Source: Cinclus cinclus
Lineage: Eukaryota > Chordata > Aves > Passeriformes > Cinclidae
Direction of reading: 5' to 3'
Assembly: GCF_963662255.1 (NCBI RefSeq)
Contig: NW_026912207.1
Location: 1 to 64,000, forward strand
Length of the DNA: 64,000 nt
The stretch's first letter is position 1. The number at the start of each line of letters is the position of its first letter. The notes beneath the pieces were generated by a model that made no database searches, was not told the origin of the DNA, and was given only the letters and a program-made list of their open reading frames with translations. The position numbers and the translations under genes were made by a program. Below are positions 9,654-22,064 of the stretch, one piece after another.

Positions 9654-11032
9654 CAGCCTGCTGTTCTGAAGCTTCGCTGGCTGCCGTTCGTGCCCAGACG
9701 CGATTTCCTTCCCAAGGAGGCGAAGCGCCGTCTACTTCTCGCAGCGAGCACGCTGCTCCTGGCTTTCGCTTCTGCCGCAACGAGCTCGCTACGAGCACTT
9801 TTCTTCTCAACCCTCTAGACCATTGCTTTCTGCTTTTCTTGTCTCGTGAATGGAGACGGAAAGCTTCTCGGCTACAATCTCGCCTAGAACAACTGCGGCT
9901 ACACATTAAGCTCGCCCGGAACGCCCTGCTGAAACTTGCCTTCTGGCACCACATTCGCGGGGCAGCCGTCTTTCTTCGGCCACCTGCCAAGTGGCCCCAT
10001 ATCGCCGCGCTCGTTGCACTCCGCTTGTCAGATTGGCTTCCCGTGGCGCTGATTTCAGCCTGGCCAAATACTAGCGCCGCGGAGAGCTGTCTCGCAGACA
10101 ATCATGTTCCAGCATAGAAATTTGTCCTGCAATGTTCCCCCCTCTTTTCCCTCATTGTGCTGCTCTGATGAATGCCTTGAGCATGGAACGACTTAAGCCA
10201 GCAAGTATTCCTCGCCGGCCACCTCTCGCTGTGCAAGATGTATGCCGTGGACCCTTGGAACGCTGCCAAGCAAAAAGCAGAGCAGTGACCATAAAAGCGA
10301 GGAGAGAGCATGCACGAAGCACACTAGTTCTGTCTAGTGCTTTCCGTGCAGAGAGGCGGCAAAGCTGAATGCCGTGCCAGAGCTTCACTTCTCGCTGGAG
10401 CACAGGAAGGCAAGAATGAAGAGGCAGAACACAGCCTTGGTTTCAGCAGCCTCCGGGGCTGCAAAAGTTCAGCAATAGCTCTGTCAAAGCAGAACTCGGC
10501 TGAGAATGCTCTCGCAGCTTGGGAAAGTTAGGCGCAGCTGTTGACCAGCTCTGCCCGTGGCCACAGGCTGCTTCTTCCACCTTCACTGTGGCAGAGCTTT
10601 TGCGGAACAGAGACGGCATTCTTCAAGGGCGTGTTCTCCAAGGTGCTGTGAAACAGAGCCTAGCACGCTGTCTCGCTGATCCTGGCTTTCGGCAAGCAGG
10701 CGTGCCAGACCGCCTACATTCTGCACTCTGGCAGCCTAGTTGCCAGCTTTCGGCAGCTGCTGTCCTAGCAAGGAAGCTCAGGGAGTCAAAGCCAGTGCCG
10801 GGCGGCACCTTTCTGCTTTGCCCGCCTAAGCGGCGCCACGCTCCCTCGGATACTGTGTCCTTTCCCTCTGCACTGCGTCTGCCGAGGTGCTCTCTGCCTC
10901 TCGGAGCAGAAGGGCAAAGGACAATGTTTTCCACAGCAGGGTAGAAATGGCATTGCTAGCAGGAAAGCTAGATGCCTTGGAACTGTCCCCTTAGCCCTTG
11001 CCACTCACTTCAGGCTCGTACGCTGAGCAGAA
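9654..11032 (+). repeat. Satellite monomer M8 (dimer type b)
   Basis: Complete copy that differs from consensus only at 174T, the marker of type b units. It is the second member of dimer 3. Confidence 0.97.
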
Positions 11033-12411
11033 CAGCCTGCTGTTCTGAAGCTTCGCTGGCTGCCGTTCGTGCCCAGACGCGATTTCCTTCCCAAGGAGGC
11101 GAAGCGCCGTCTACTTCTCGCAGCGAGCACGCTGCTCCTGGCTTTCGCTTCTGCCGCAACGAGCTCGCTACGAGCACTTTTCTTCTCAACCCTCTAGACC
11201 ATTGCGTTCTGCTTTTCTTGTCTCGTGAATGGAGACGGAAAGCTTCTCGGCTACAATCTCGCCTAGAACAACTGCGGCTACACATTAAGCTCGCCCGGAA
11301 CGCCCTGCTGAAACTTGCCTTCTGGCACCACATTCGCGGGGCAGCCGTCTTTCTTCGGCCACCTGCCAAGTGGCCCCATATCGCCGCGCTCGTTGCACTC
11401 CGCTTGTCAGATTGGCTTCCCGTGGCGCTGATTTCAGCCTGGCCAAATACTAGCGCCGCGGAGAGCTGTCTCGCAGACAATCATGTTCCAGCATAGAAAT
11501 TTGTCCTGCAATGTTCCCCCCTCTTTTCCCTCATTGTGCTGCTCTGATGAATGCCTTGAGCATGGAACGACTTAAGCCAGCAAGTATTCCTCGCCGGCCA
11601 CCTCTCGCTGTGCAAGAGGTATGCCGTGGACCCTTGGAAGGCTGCCAAGCAAAAAGCAGAGCAGTGACCATAAAAGCGAGGAGAGAGCATGCACGAAGCA
11701 CACTAGTTCTGTCTAGTGCTTTCCGTGCAGAGAGGCGGCAAAGCTGAATGCCGTGCCAGAGCTTCACTTCTCGCTGGAGCACAGGAAGGCAAGAATGAAG
11801 AGGCAGAACACAGCCTTGGTTTCAGCAGCCTCCGGGACTGCAAAAGTTCAGCAATAGCTCTGTCAAAGCAGAACTCGGCTGAGAATGCTCTCGCAGCTTG
11901 GGAAAGTTAGGCGCAGCTGTTGACCAGCTCTGCCCGTGGCCACAGGCTGCTTCTTCCACCTTCACTGTGGCAGAGCTTTTGCGGAACAGAGACGGCATTC
12001 TTCAAGGGCGTGTTCTCCAAGGTGCTGTGAAACAGAGCCTAGCACGCTGTCTCGCTGATCCTGGCTTTCGGCAAGCAGGCGTGCCAGACCGCCTACATTC
12101 TGCACTCTGGCAGCCTAGTTGCCAGCTTTCGGCAGCTGCTGTCCTAGCAAGGAAGCTCAGGGAGTCAAAGCCAGTGCCGGGCGGCACCTTTCTGCTTTGC
12201 CCGCCTAAGCGGCGCCACGCTCCCTCGGATACTGTGTCCTTTCCCTCTGCACTGCGTCTGCCGAGGTGCTCTCTGCCTCTCGGAGCAGAAGGGCAAAGGA
12301 CAATGTTTTCCACAGCAGGGTAGAAATGGCATTGCTAGCAGGAAAGCTAGATGCCTTGGAACTGTCCCCTTAGCCCTTGCCACTCACTTCAGGCTCGTAC
12401 GCTGAGCAGAA
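11033..12411 (+). repeat. Satellite monomer M9 (dimer type a)
   Basis: Complete copy carrying 586G, 608G and 805A, the same as M7 and M13. It is the first member of dimer 4. M9 followed by the left part of M10 repeats as M13 followed by the left part of M14, 5516 bp downstream. Confidence 0.97.
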
Positions 12412-13790
12412 CAGCCTGCTGTTCTGAAGCTTCGCTGGCTGCCGTTCGTGCCCAGACGCGATTTCCTTCCCAAGGAGGCGAAGCGCCGTCTACTTCTCGC
12501 AGCGAGCACGCTGCTCCTGGCTTTCGCTTCTGCCGCAACGAGCTCGCTACGAGCACTTTTCTTCTCAACCCTCTAGACCATTGCTTTCTGCTTTTCTTGT
12601 CTCGTGAATGGAGACGGAAAGCTTCTCGGCTACAATCTCGCCTAGAACAACTGCGGCTACACATTAAGCTCGCCCGGAACGCCCTGCTGAAACTTGCCTT
12701 CTGGCACCACATTCGCGGGGCAGCCGTCTTTCTTCGGCCACCTGCCAAGTGGCCCCATATCGCCGCGCTCGTTGCACTCCGCTTGTCAGATTGGCTTCCC
12801 GTGGCGCTGATTTCAGCCTGGCCAAATACTCGCGCTGCGAAGAGCTGTCTCGCAGACAATCATGATCCAGCATAGAAATTTGTCCTGCAATGTTCCCCCC
12901 TCTTTTCCCGCATTGTGCTGCTCTGATGAATGCCTTGAGCATGGAACGACTTAAGCCAGCAAGTATTCCTCGCCGGCCACCTCTCGCTGTGCAAGATGTA
13001 TGCCGTGGACCCTTGGAACGCTGCCAAGCAAAAAGCAGAGCAGTGACCCTAAAAGCGAGGAGAGAGCATGCACGAAGCACACTAGTTCTGTCTAGTGCTT
13101 TCCGTGCAGAGAGGCGGCAAAGCTGAATGCCGTGCCAGAGCTTCACTTCTCGCTGGAGCACAGGAAGGCAAGAATGAAGAGGCAGAACACAGCCTTGGTT
13201 TCAGCAGCCTCCGGGGCTGCAAAAGTTCAGCAATAGCTCTGTCAAAGCAGAACTCGGCTGAGAATGCTCTCGCAGCTTGGGAAAGTTAGGCGCAGCTGTT
13301 GACCAGCTCTGCCCGTGGCCACAGGCTGCTTCTTCCACCTTCACTGTGGCAGAGCTTTTGCGGAACAGAGACGGCATTCTTCAAGGGCGTGTTCTCCAAG
13401 GTGCTGTGAAACAGAGCCTAGCACGCTGTCTCGCTGATACTGGCTTTCGGCAAGCAGGCGTGCCAGACCGCCTACATTCTGCACTCTGGCAGCCTAGTTG
13501 CCAGCTTTCGGCAGCTGCTGTCCTAGCAAGGAAGCTCAGGGAGTCAAAGCCAGTGCCGGGCGGCACCTTTCTGCTTTGCCCGCCTAAGCGGCGCCACGCT
13601 CCCTCGGATACTGTGTCCTTTCCCTCTGCACTGCGTCTGCCGAGGTGCTCTCTGCCTCTCGGAGCAGAAGGGCAAAGGACAATGTTTTCCACAGCAGGGT
13701 AGAAATGGCATTGCTAGCAGGAAAGCTAGATGCCTTGGAACTGTCCCCTTAGCCCTTGCCACTCACTTCAGGCTCGTACGCTGAGCAGAA
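12412..13790 (+). repeat. Satellite monomer M10 (dimer type b, 420C-454A haplotype)
   Basis: Complete copy carrying 174T, 420C, 425T, 429A, 454A, 499G, 638C and the private 1028A. The left part matches M14, while 638C matches M3 and M5, so it reads as a mosaic. Confidence 0.97.
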
Positions 13791-15169
13791 CAGCCTGCTG
13801 TTCTGAAGCTTCGCTGGCTGCCGTTCGTGCCCAGACGCGATTTCCTTCCCAAGGAGGCGAAGCGCCGTCTACTTCTCGCAGCGAGCACGCTGCTCCTGGC
13901 TTTCGCTTCTGCCGCAACGAGCTCGCTACGAGCACTTTTCTTCTCAACCCTCTAGACCATTGCGTTCTGCTTTTCTTGTCTCGTGAATGGAGACGGAAAG
14001 CTTCTCGGCTACAATCTCGCCTAGAACAACTGCGGCTACACATTAAGCTCGCCCGGAACGCCCTGCTGAAACTTGCCTTCTGGCACCACATTCGCGGGGC
14101 AGCCGTCTTTCTTCGGCCACCTGCCAAGTGGCCCCATATCGCCGCGCTCGTTGCACTCCGCTTGTCAGATTGGCTTCCCGTGGCGCTGATTTCAGCCTGG
14201 CCAAATACTAGCGCCGCGGAGAGCTGTCTCGCAGACAATCATGTTCCAGCATAGAAATTTGTCCTGCAATGTTCCCCCCTCTTTTCCCTCATTGTGCTGC
14301 TCTGATGAATGCCTTGAGCATGGAACGACTTAAGCCAGCAAGTATTCCTCGCCGGCCACCTCTCGCTGTGCAAGATGTATGCCGTGGACCCTTGGAACGC
14401 TGCCAAGCAAAAAGCAGAGCAGTGACCATAAAAGCGAGGAGAGAGCATGCACGAAGCACACTAGTTCTGTCTAGTGCTTTCCGTGCAGAGAGGCGGCAAA
14501 GCTGAATGCCGTGCCAGAGCTTCACTTCTCGCTGGAGCACAGGAAGGCAAGAATGAAGAGGCAGAACACAGCCTTGGTTTCAGCAGCCTCCGGGGCTGCA
14601 AAAGTTCAGCAATAGCTCTGTCAAAGCAGAACTCGGCTGAGAATGCTCTCGCAGCTTGGGAAAGTTAGGCGCAGCTGTTGACCAGCTCTGCCCGTGGCCA
14701 CAGGCTGCTTCTTCCACCTTCACTGTGGCAGAGCTTTTGCGGAACAGAGACGGCATTCTTCAAGGGCGTGTTCTCCAAGGTGCTGTGAAACAGAGCCTAG
14801 CACGCTGTCTCGCTGATCCTGGCTTTCGGCAAGCAGGCGTGCCAGACCGCCTACATTCTGCACTCTGGCAGCCTAGTTGCCAGCTTTCGGCAGCTGCTGT
14901 CCTAGCAAGGAAGCTCAGGGAGTCAAAGCCAGTGCCGGGCGGCACCTTTCTGCTTTGCCCGCCTAAGCGGCGCCACGCTCCCTCGGATACTGTGTCCTTT
15001 CCCTCTGCACTGCGTCTGCCGAGGTGCTCTCTGCCTCTCGGAGCAGAAGGGCAAAGGACAATGTTTTCCACAGCAGGGTAGAAATGGCATTGCTAGCAGG
15101 AAAGCTAGATGCCTTGGAACTGTCCCCTTAGCCCTTGCCACTCACTTCAGGCTCGTACGCTGAGCAGAA
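13791..15169 (+). repeat. Satellite monomer M11 (consensus type)
   Basis: Complete copy matching consensus at every variable site read, as do M31 and M34. It is the first member of dimer 5. Confidence 0.97.
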
Positions 15170-16548
15170 CAGCTTGCTGTTCTGAAGCTTCGCTGGCTGC
15201 CGTTCGTGCCCAGACGCGATTTCCTTCCCAAGGAGGCGAAGCGCCGTCTACTTCTCGCAGCGAGCACGCTGCTCCTGGCTTTCGCTTCTGCCGCAACGAG
15301 CTCGCTACGAGCACTTTTCTTCTCAACCCTCTAGACCATTGCTTTCTGCTTTTCTTGTCTCGTGAATGGAGACGGAAAGCTTCTCGGCTACAATCTCGCC
15401 TAGAACAACTGCGGCTACACATTAAGCTCGCCCGGAACGCCCTGCTGAAACTTGCCTTCTGGCACCACATTCGCGGGGCAGCCGTCTTTCTTCGGCCACC
15501 TGCCAAGTGGCCCCATATCGCCGCGCTCGTTGCACTCCGCTTGTCAGATTGGCTTCCCGTGGCGCTGATTTCAGCCTGGCCAAATACTAGCGCCGCGGAG
15601 AGCTGTCTCGCAGACAATCATGTTCCAGCATAGAAATTTGTCCTGCAATGTTCCCCCCTCTTTTCCCTCATTGTGCTGCTCTGATGAATGCCTTGAGCAT
15701 GGAACGACTTAAGCCAGCAAGTATTCCTCGCCGGCCACCTCTCGCTGTGCAAGATGTATGCCGTGGACCCTTGGAACGCTGCCAAGCAAAAAGCAGAGCA
15801 GTGACCATAAAAGCGAGGAGAGAGCATGCACGAAGCACACTAGTTCTGTCTAGTGCTTTCCGTGCAGAGAGGCGGCAAAGCTGAATGCCGTGCCAGAGCT
15901 TCACTTCTCGCTGGAGCACAGGAAGGCAAGAATGAAGAGGCAGAACACAGCCTTGGTTTCAGCAGCCTCCGGGGCTGCAAAAGTTCAGCAATAGCTCTGT
16001 CAAAGCAGAACTCGGCTGAGAATGCTCTCGCAGCTTGGGAAAGTTAGGCGCAGCTGTTGACCAGCTCTGCCCGTGGCCACAGGCTGCTTCTTCCACCTTC
16101 ACTGTGGCAGAGCTTTTGCGGAACAGAGACGGCATTCTTCAAGGGCGTGTTCTCCAAGGTGCTGTGAAACAGAGCCTAGCACGCTGTCTCGCTGATCCTG
16201 GCTTTCGGCAAGCAGGCGTGCCAGACCGCCTACATTCTGCACTCTGGCAGCCTAGTTGCCAGCTTTCGGCAGCTGCTGTCCTAGCAAGGAAGCTCAGGGA
16301 GTCAAAGCCAGTGCCGGGCGGCACCTTTCTGCTTTGCCCGCCTAAGCGGCGCCACGCTCCCTCGGATACTGTGTCCTTTCCCTCTGCACTGCGTCTGCCG
16401 AGGTGCTCTCTGCCTCTCGGAGCAGAAGGGCAAAGGACAATGTTTTCCACAGCAGGGTAGAAATGGCATTGCTAGCAGGAAAGCTAGATGCCTTGGAACT
16501 GTCCCCTTAGCCCTTGCCACTCACTTCAGGCTCGTACGCTGAGCAGAA
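15170..16548 (+). repeat. Satellite monomer M12 (dimer type b)
   Basis: Complete copy carrying 5T and 174T, the same as M4 and M6. It is the second member of dimer 5. Confidence 0.97.
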
Positions 16549-17927
16549 CAGCCTGCTGTTCTGAAGCTTCGCTGGCTGCCGTTCGTGCCCAGACGCGATT
16601 TCCTTCCCAAGGAGGCGAAGCGCCGTCTACTTCTCGCAGCGAGCACGCTGCTCCTGGCTTTCGCTTCTGCCGCAACGAGCTCGCTACGAGCACTTTTCTT
16701 CTCAACCCTCTAGACCATTGCGTTCTGCTTTTCTTGTCTCGTGAATGGAGACGGAAAGCTTCTCGGCTACAATCTCGCCTAGAACAACTGCGGCTACACA
16801 TTAAGCTCGCCCGGAACGCCCTGCTGAAACTTGCCTTCTGGCACCACATTCGCGGGGCAGCCGTCTTTCTTCGGCCACCTGCCAAGTGGCCCCATATCGC
16901 CGCGCTCGTTGCACTCCGCTTGTCAGATTGGCTTCCCGTGGCGCTGATTTCAGCCTGGCCAAATACTAGCGCCGCGGAGAGCTGTCTCGCAGACAATCAT
17001 GTTCCAGCATAGAAATTTGTCCTGCAATGTTCCCCCCTCTTTTCCCTCATTGTGCTGCTCTGATGAATGCCTTGAGCATGGAACGACTTAAGCCAGCAAG
17101 TATTCCTCGCCGGCCACCTCTCGCTGTGCAAGAGGTATGCCGTGGACCCTTGGAAGGCTGCCAAGCAAAAAGCAGAGCAGTGACCATAAAAGCGAGGAGA
17201 GAGCATGCACGAAGCACACTAGTTCTGTCTAGTGCTTTCCGTGCAGAGAGGCGGCAAAGCTGAATGCCGTGCCAGAGCTTCACTTCTCGCTGGAGCACAG
17301 GAAGGCAAGAATGAAGAGGCAGAACACAGCCTTGGTTTCAGCAGCCTCCGGGACTGCAAAAGTTCAGCAATAGCTCTGTCAAAGCAGAACTCGGCTGAGA
17401 ATGCTCTCGCAGCTTGGGAAAGTTAGGCGCAGCTGTTGACCAGCTCTGCCCGTGGCCACAGGCTGCTTCTTCCACCTTCACTGTGGCAGAGCTTTTGCGG
17501 AACAGAGACGGCATTCTTCAAGGGCGTGTTCTCCAAGGTGCTGTGAAACAGAGCCTAGCACGCTGTCTCGCTGATCCTGGCTTTCGGCAAGCAGGCGTGC
17601 CAGACCGCCTACATTCTGCACTCTGGCAGCCTAGTTGCCAGCTTTCGGCAGCTGCTGTCCTAGCAAGGAAGCTCAGGGAGTCAAAGCCAGTGCCGGGCGG
17701 CACCTTTCTGCTTTGCCCGCCTAAGCGGCGCCACGCTCCCTCGGATACTGTGTCCTTTCCCTCTGCACTGCGTCTGCCGAGGTGCTCTCTGCCTCTCGGA
17801 GCAGAAGGGCAAAGGACAATGTTTTCCACAGCAGGGTAGAAATGGCATTGCTAGCAGGAAAGCTAGATGCCTTGGAACTGTCCCCTTAGCCCTTGCCACT
17901 CACTTCAGGCTCGTACGCTGAGCAGAA
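16549..17927 (+). repeat. Satellite monomer M13 (dimer type a)
   Basis: Complete copy carrying 586G, 608G and 805A, the same as M7 and M9. It is the first member of dimer 6. Confidence 0.97.
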
Positions 17928-19306
17928 CAGCCTGCTGTTCTGAAGCTTCGCTGGCTGCCGTTCGTGCCCAGACGCGATTTCCTTCCCAAGGAGGCGAAGC
18001 GCCGTCTACTTCTCGCAGCGAGCACGCTGCTCCTGGCTTTCGCTTCTGCCGCAACGAGCTCGCTACGAGCACTTTTCTTCTCAACCCTCTAGACCATTGC
18101 TTTCTGCTTTTCTTGTCTCGTGAATGGAGACGGAAAGCTTCTCGGCTACAATCTCGCCTAGAACAACTGCGGCTACACATTAAGCTCGCCCGGAACGCCC
18201 TGCTGAAACTTGCCTTCTGGCACCACATTCGCGGGGCAGCCGTCTTTCTTCGGCCACCTGCCAAGTGGCCCCATATCGCCGCGCTCGTTGCACTCCGCTT
18301 GTCAGATTGGCTTCCCGTGGCGCTGATTTCAGCCTGGCCAAATACTCGCGCTGCGAAGAGCTGTCTCGCAGACAATCATGATCCAGCATAGAAATTTGTC
18401 CTGCAATGTTCCCCCCTCTTTTCCCGCATTGTGCTGCTCTGATGAATGCCTTGAGCATGGAACGACTTAAGCCAGCAAGTATTCCTCGCCGGCCACCTCT
18501 CGCTGTGCAAGAGGTATGCCGTGGAGCCTTGGAACGCTGCCAAGCAAAAAGCAGAGCAGTGACCATAAAAGCGAGGAGAGAGCATGCACGAAGCACACTA
18601 GTTCTGTCTAGTGCTTTCCGTGCAGAGAGGCGGCAAAGCTGAATGCCGTGCCAGAGCTTCACTTCTCGCTGGAGCACAGGAAGGCAAGAATGAAGAGGCA
18701 GAACACAGCCTTGGTTTCAGCAGCCTCCGGGGCTGCAAAAGTTCAGCAATAGCTCTGTCAAAGCAGAACTCGGCTGAGAATGCTCTCGCAGCTTGGGAAA
18801 GTTAGGCGCAGCTGTTGACCAGCTCTGCCCGTGGCCACAGGCTGCTTCTTCCACCTTCACTGTGGCAGAGCTTTTGCGGAACAGAGACGGCATTCTTCAA
18901 GGGCGTGTTCTCCAAGGTGCTGTGAAACAGAGCCTAGCACGCTGTCTCGCTGATCCTGGCTTTCGGCAAGCAGGCGTGCCAGACCGCCGACATTCTGCAC
19001 TCTGGCAGCCTAGTTGCCAGCTTTCGGCAGCTGCTGTCCTAGCAAGGAAGCTCAGGGAGTCAAAGCCAGTGCCGGGCGGCACCTTTCTGCTTTGCCCGCC
19101 TAAGCGGCGCCACGCTCCCTCGGATACTGTGTCCTTTCCCTCTGCACTGCGTCTGCCGAGGTGCTCTCTGCCTCTCGGAGCAGAAGGGCATAGGACAATG
19201 TTATCCACAGCAGGGTAGAAATGGCATTGCTAGCAGGAAAGCTAGATGCCTTGGAACTGTCCCCTTAGCCCTTGCCACTCACTTCAGGCTCGTACGCTGA
19301 GCAGAA
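17928..19306 (+). repeat. Satellite monomer M14 (hinge between dimer and trimer regions)
   Basis: Complete copy with eleven non-consensus sites: 174T, 420C, 425T, 429A, 454A, 499G, 586G, 599G, 1062G, 1264T and 1276A. The left part fits dimer type b, while the right part (1062G onward) is the first instance of the trimer marker later seen in M20 and M35. The exchange point lies between offsets 599 and 1062. Confidence 0.97.
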
Positions 19307-20685
19307 CAGCTTGCTGTTCTGAAGCTTCGCTGGCTGCCGTTCGTGCCCAGACGCGATTTCCTTCCCAAGGAGGCGAAGCGCCGTCTACTTCTCGCAGCGA
19401 GCACGCTGCTCCTGGCTTTCGCTTCTGCCGCAACGAGCTCGCTACGAGCACTTTTCTTCTCAACCCTCTAGACCATTGCGTTCTGCTTTTCTTGTCTCGT
19501 GAATGGAGACGGAAAGCTTCTCGGCTACAATCTCGCCTAGAACAACTGCGGCTACACATTAAGCTCGCCCGGAACGCCCTGCTGAAACTTGCCTTCTGGC
19601 ACCACATTCGCGGGGCAGCCGTCTTTCTTCGGCCACCTGCCAAGTGGCCCCATATCGCCGCGCTCGTTGCACTCCGCTTGTCAGATTGGCTTCCCGTGGC
19701 GCTGATTTCAGCCTGGCCAAATACTAGCGCCGCGGAGAGCTGTCTCGCAGACAATCATGTTCCAGCATAGAAATTTGTCCTGCAATGTTCCCCCCTCTTT
19801 TCCCTCATTGTGCTGCTCTGATGAATGCCTTGAGCATGGAACGACTTAAGCCAGCAAGTATTCCTCGCCGGCCACCTCTCGCTGTGCAAGATGTATGCCG
19901 TGGACCCTTGGAACGCTGCCAAGCAAAAAGCAGAGCAGTGACCATAAAAGCGAGGAGAGAGCATGCACGAAGCACACTAGTTCTGTCTAGTGCTTTCCGT
20001 GCAGAGAGGCGGCAAAGCTGAATGCCGTGCCAGAGCTTCACTTCTCGCTGGAGCACAGGAAGGCAAGAATGAAGAGGCAGAACACAGCCTTGGTTTCAGC
20101 AGCCTCCGGGGCTGCAAAAGTTCAGCAATAGCTCTGTCAAAGCAGAACTCGGCTGAGAATGCTCTCGCAGCTTGGGAAAGTTAGGCGCAGCTGTTGACCA
20201 GCTCTGCCCGTGGCCACAGGCTGCTTCTTCCACCTTCACTGTGGCAGAGCTTTTGCGGAACAGAGACGGCATTCTTCAAGGGCGTGTTCTCCAAGGTGCT
20301 GTGAAACAGAGCCTAGCACGCTGTCTCGCTGATCCTGGCTTTCGGCAAGCAGGCGTGCCAGACCGCCTACATTCTGCACTCTGGCAGCCTAGTTGCCAGC
20401 TTTCGGCAGCTGCTGTCCTAGCAAGGAAGCTCAGGGAGTCAAAGCCAGTGCCGGGCGGCACCTTTCTGCTTTGCCCGCCTAAGCGGCGCCACGCTCCCTC
20501 GGATACTGTGTCCTTTCCCTCTGCACTGCGTCTGCCGAGGTGCTCTCTGCCTCTCGGAGCAGAAGGGCAAAGGACAATGTTTTCCACAGCAGGGTAGAAA
20601 TGGCATTGCTAGCAGGAAAGCTAGATGCCTTGGAACTGTCCCCTTAGCCCTTGCCACTCACTTCAGGCTCGTACGCTGAGCAGAA
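19307..20685 (+). repeat. Satellite monomer M15
   Basis: Complete copy whose only difference from consensus is 5T. This allele follows the 1264T/1276A block of M14 across the junction, as it does after every such block in the window. Confidence 0.97.
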
Positions 20686-22064
20686 CAGCCTGCTGTTCTG
20701 AAGCTTCGCTGGCTGCCGTTCGTGCCCAGACGCGATTTCCTTCCCAAGGAGGCGAAGCGCCGTCTACTTCTCGCAGCGAGCACGCTGCTCCTGGCTTTCG
20801 CTTCTGCCGCAACGAGCTCGCTACGAGCACTTTTCTTCTCAACCCTCTAGACCATTGCGTTCTGCTTTTCTTGTCTCGTGAATGGAGACGGAAAGCTTCT
20901 CGGCTACAATCTCGCCTAGAACAACTGCGGCTACACATTAAGCTCGCCCGGAACGCCCTGCTGAAACTTGCCTTCTGGCACCACATTCGCGGGGCAGCCG
21001 TCTTTCTTCGGCCACCTGCCAAGTGGCCCCATATCGCCGCGCTCGTTGCACTCCGCTTGTCAGATTGGCTTCCCGTGGCGCTGATTTCAGCCTGGCCAAA
21101 TACTAGCGCCGCGGAGAGCTGTCTCGCAGACAATCATGTTCCAGCATAGAAATTTGTCCTGCAATGTTCCCCCCTCTTTTCCCTCATTGTGCTGCTCTGA
21201 TGAATGCCTTGAGCATGGAACGACTTAAGCCAGCAAGTATTCCTCGCCGGCCACCTCTCGCTGTGCAAGATGTATGCCGTGGAGCCTTGGAACGCTGCCA
21301 AGCAAAAAGCAGAGCAGTGACCATAAAAGCGAGGAGAGAGCATGCACGAAGCACACTAGTTCTGTCTAGTGCTTTCCGTGCAGAGAGGCGGCAAAGCTGA
21401 ATGCCGTGCCAGAGCTTCACTTCTCGCTGGAGCACAGGAAGGCAAGAATGAAGAGGCAGAACACAGCCTTGGTTTCAGCAGCCTCCGGGGCTGCAAAAGT
21501 TCAGCAATAGCTCTGTCAAAGCAGAACTCGGCTGAGAATGCTCTCGCAGCTTGGGAAAGTTAGGCGCAGCTGTTGACCAGCTCTGCCCGTGGCCACAGGC
21601 TGCTTCTTCCACCTTCACTGTGGCAGAGCTTTTGCGGAACAGAGACGGCATTCTTCAAGGGCGTGTTCTCCAAGGTGCTGTGAAACAGAGCCTAGCACGC
21701 TGTCTCGCTGATCCTGGCTTTCGGCAAGCAGGCGTGCCAGACCGCCTACATTCTGCACTCTGGCAGCCTAGTTGCCAGCTTTCGGCAGCTGCTGTCCTAG
21801 CAAGGAAGCTCAGGGAGTCAAAGCCAGTGCCGGGCGGCACCTTTCTGCTTTGCCCGCCTAAGCGGCGCCACGCTCCCTCGGATACTGTGTCCTTTCCCTC
21901 TGCACTGCGTCTGCCGAGGTGCTCTCTGCCTCTCGGAGCAGAAGGGCAAAGGACAATGTTTTCCACGGCAGGGTAGAAATGGCATTGCTAGCAGGAAAGC
22001 TAGATGCCTTGGAACTGTCCCCTTAGCCCTTGCCACTCACTTCAGGCTCGTACGCTGAGCAGAA
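20686..22064 (+). repeat. Satellite monomer M16
   Basis: Complete copy carrying 599G without the usual 586G, plus the private 1282G. The split of 586/599 indicates recombination within 13 bp or recurrent mutation. Confidence 0.97.

Larger units (their letters stand above)
2759..19306 (+). repeat. Dimeric higher-order repeat block, six 2758-bp dimers (M3-M14)
   Basis: Offset 174 alternates strictly G,T,G,T through twelve consecutive units, giving dimers at 2759, 5517, 8275, 11033, 13791 and 16549. Dimers 1 and 2 differ only at offset 5 of the first unit among the sites read. First members of dimers 3, 4 and 6 share 586G-608G-805A; second members of dimers 1, 2 and 5 share 5T-174T. Outside this block, 174T is irregular. 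This is read directly from the sequence; growth by dimer-sized unequal exchange is inferred. Confidence 0.85.

Noticed and set aside
19199..19209. TTATCCACA, a match to the bacterial DnaA-box consensus, in M14, M20, M35, M38 and M41
   Set aside because: It arises from the 1276A allele of a repeat whose other copies read TTTTCCACA. There is no cluster of boxes and the array is eukaryotic in character.
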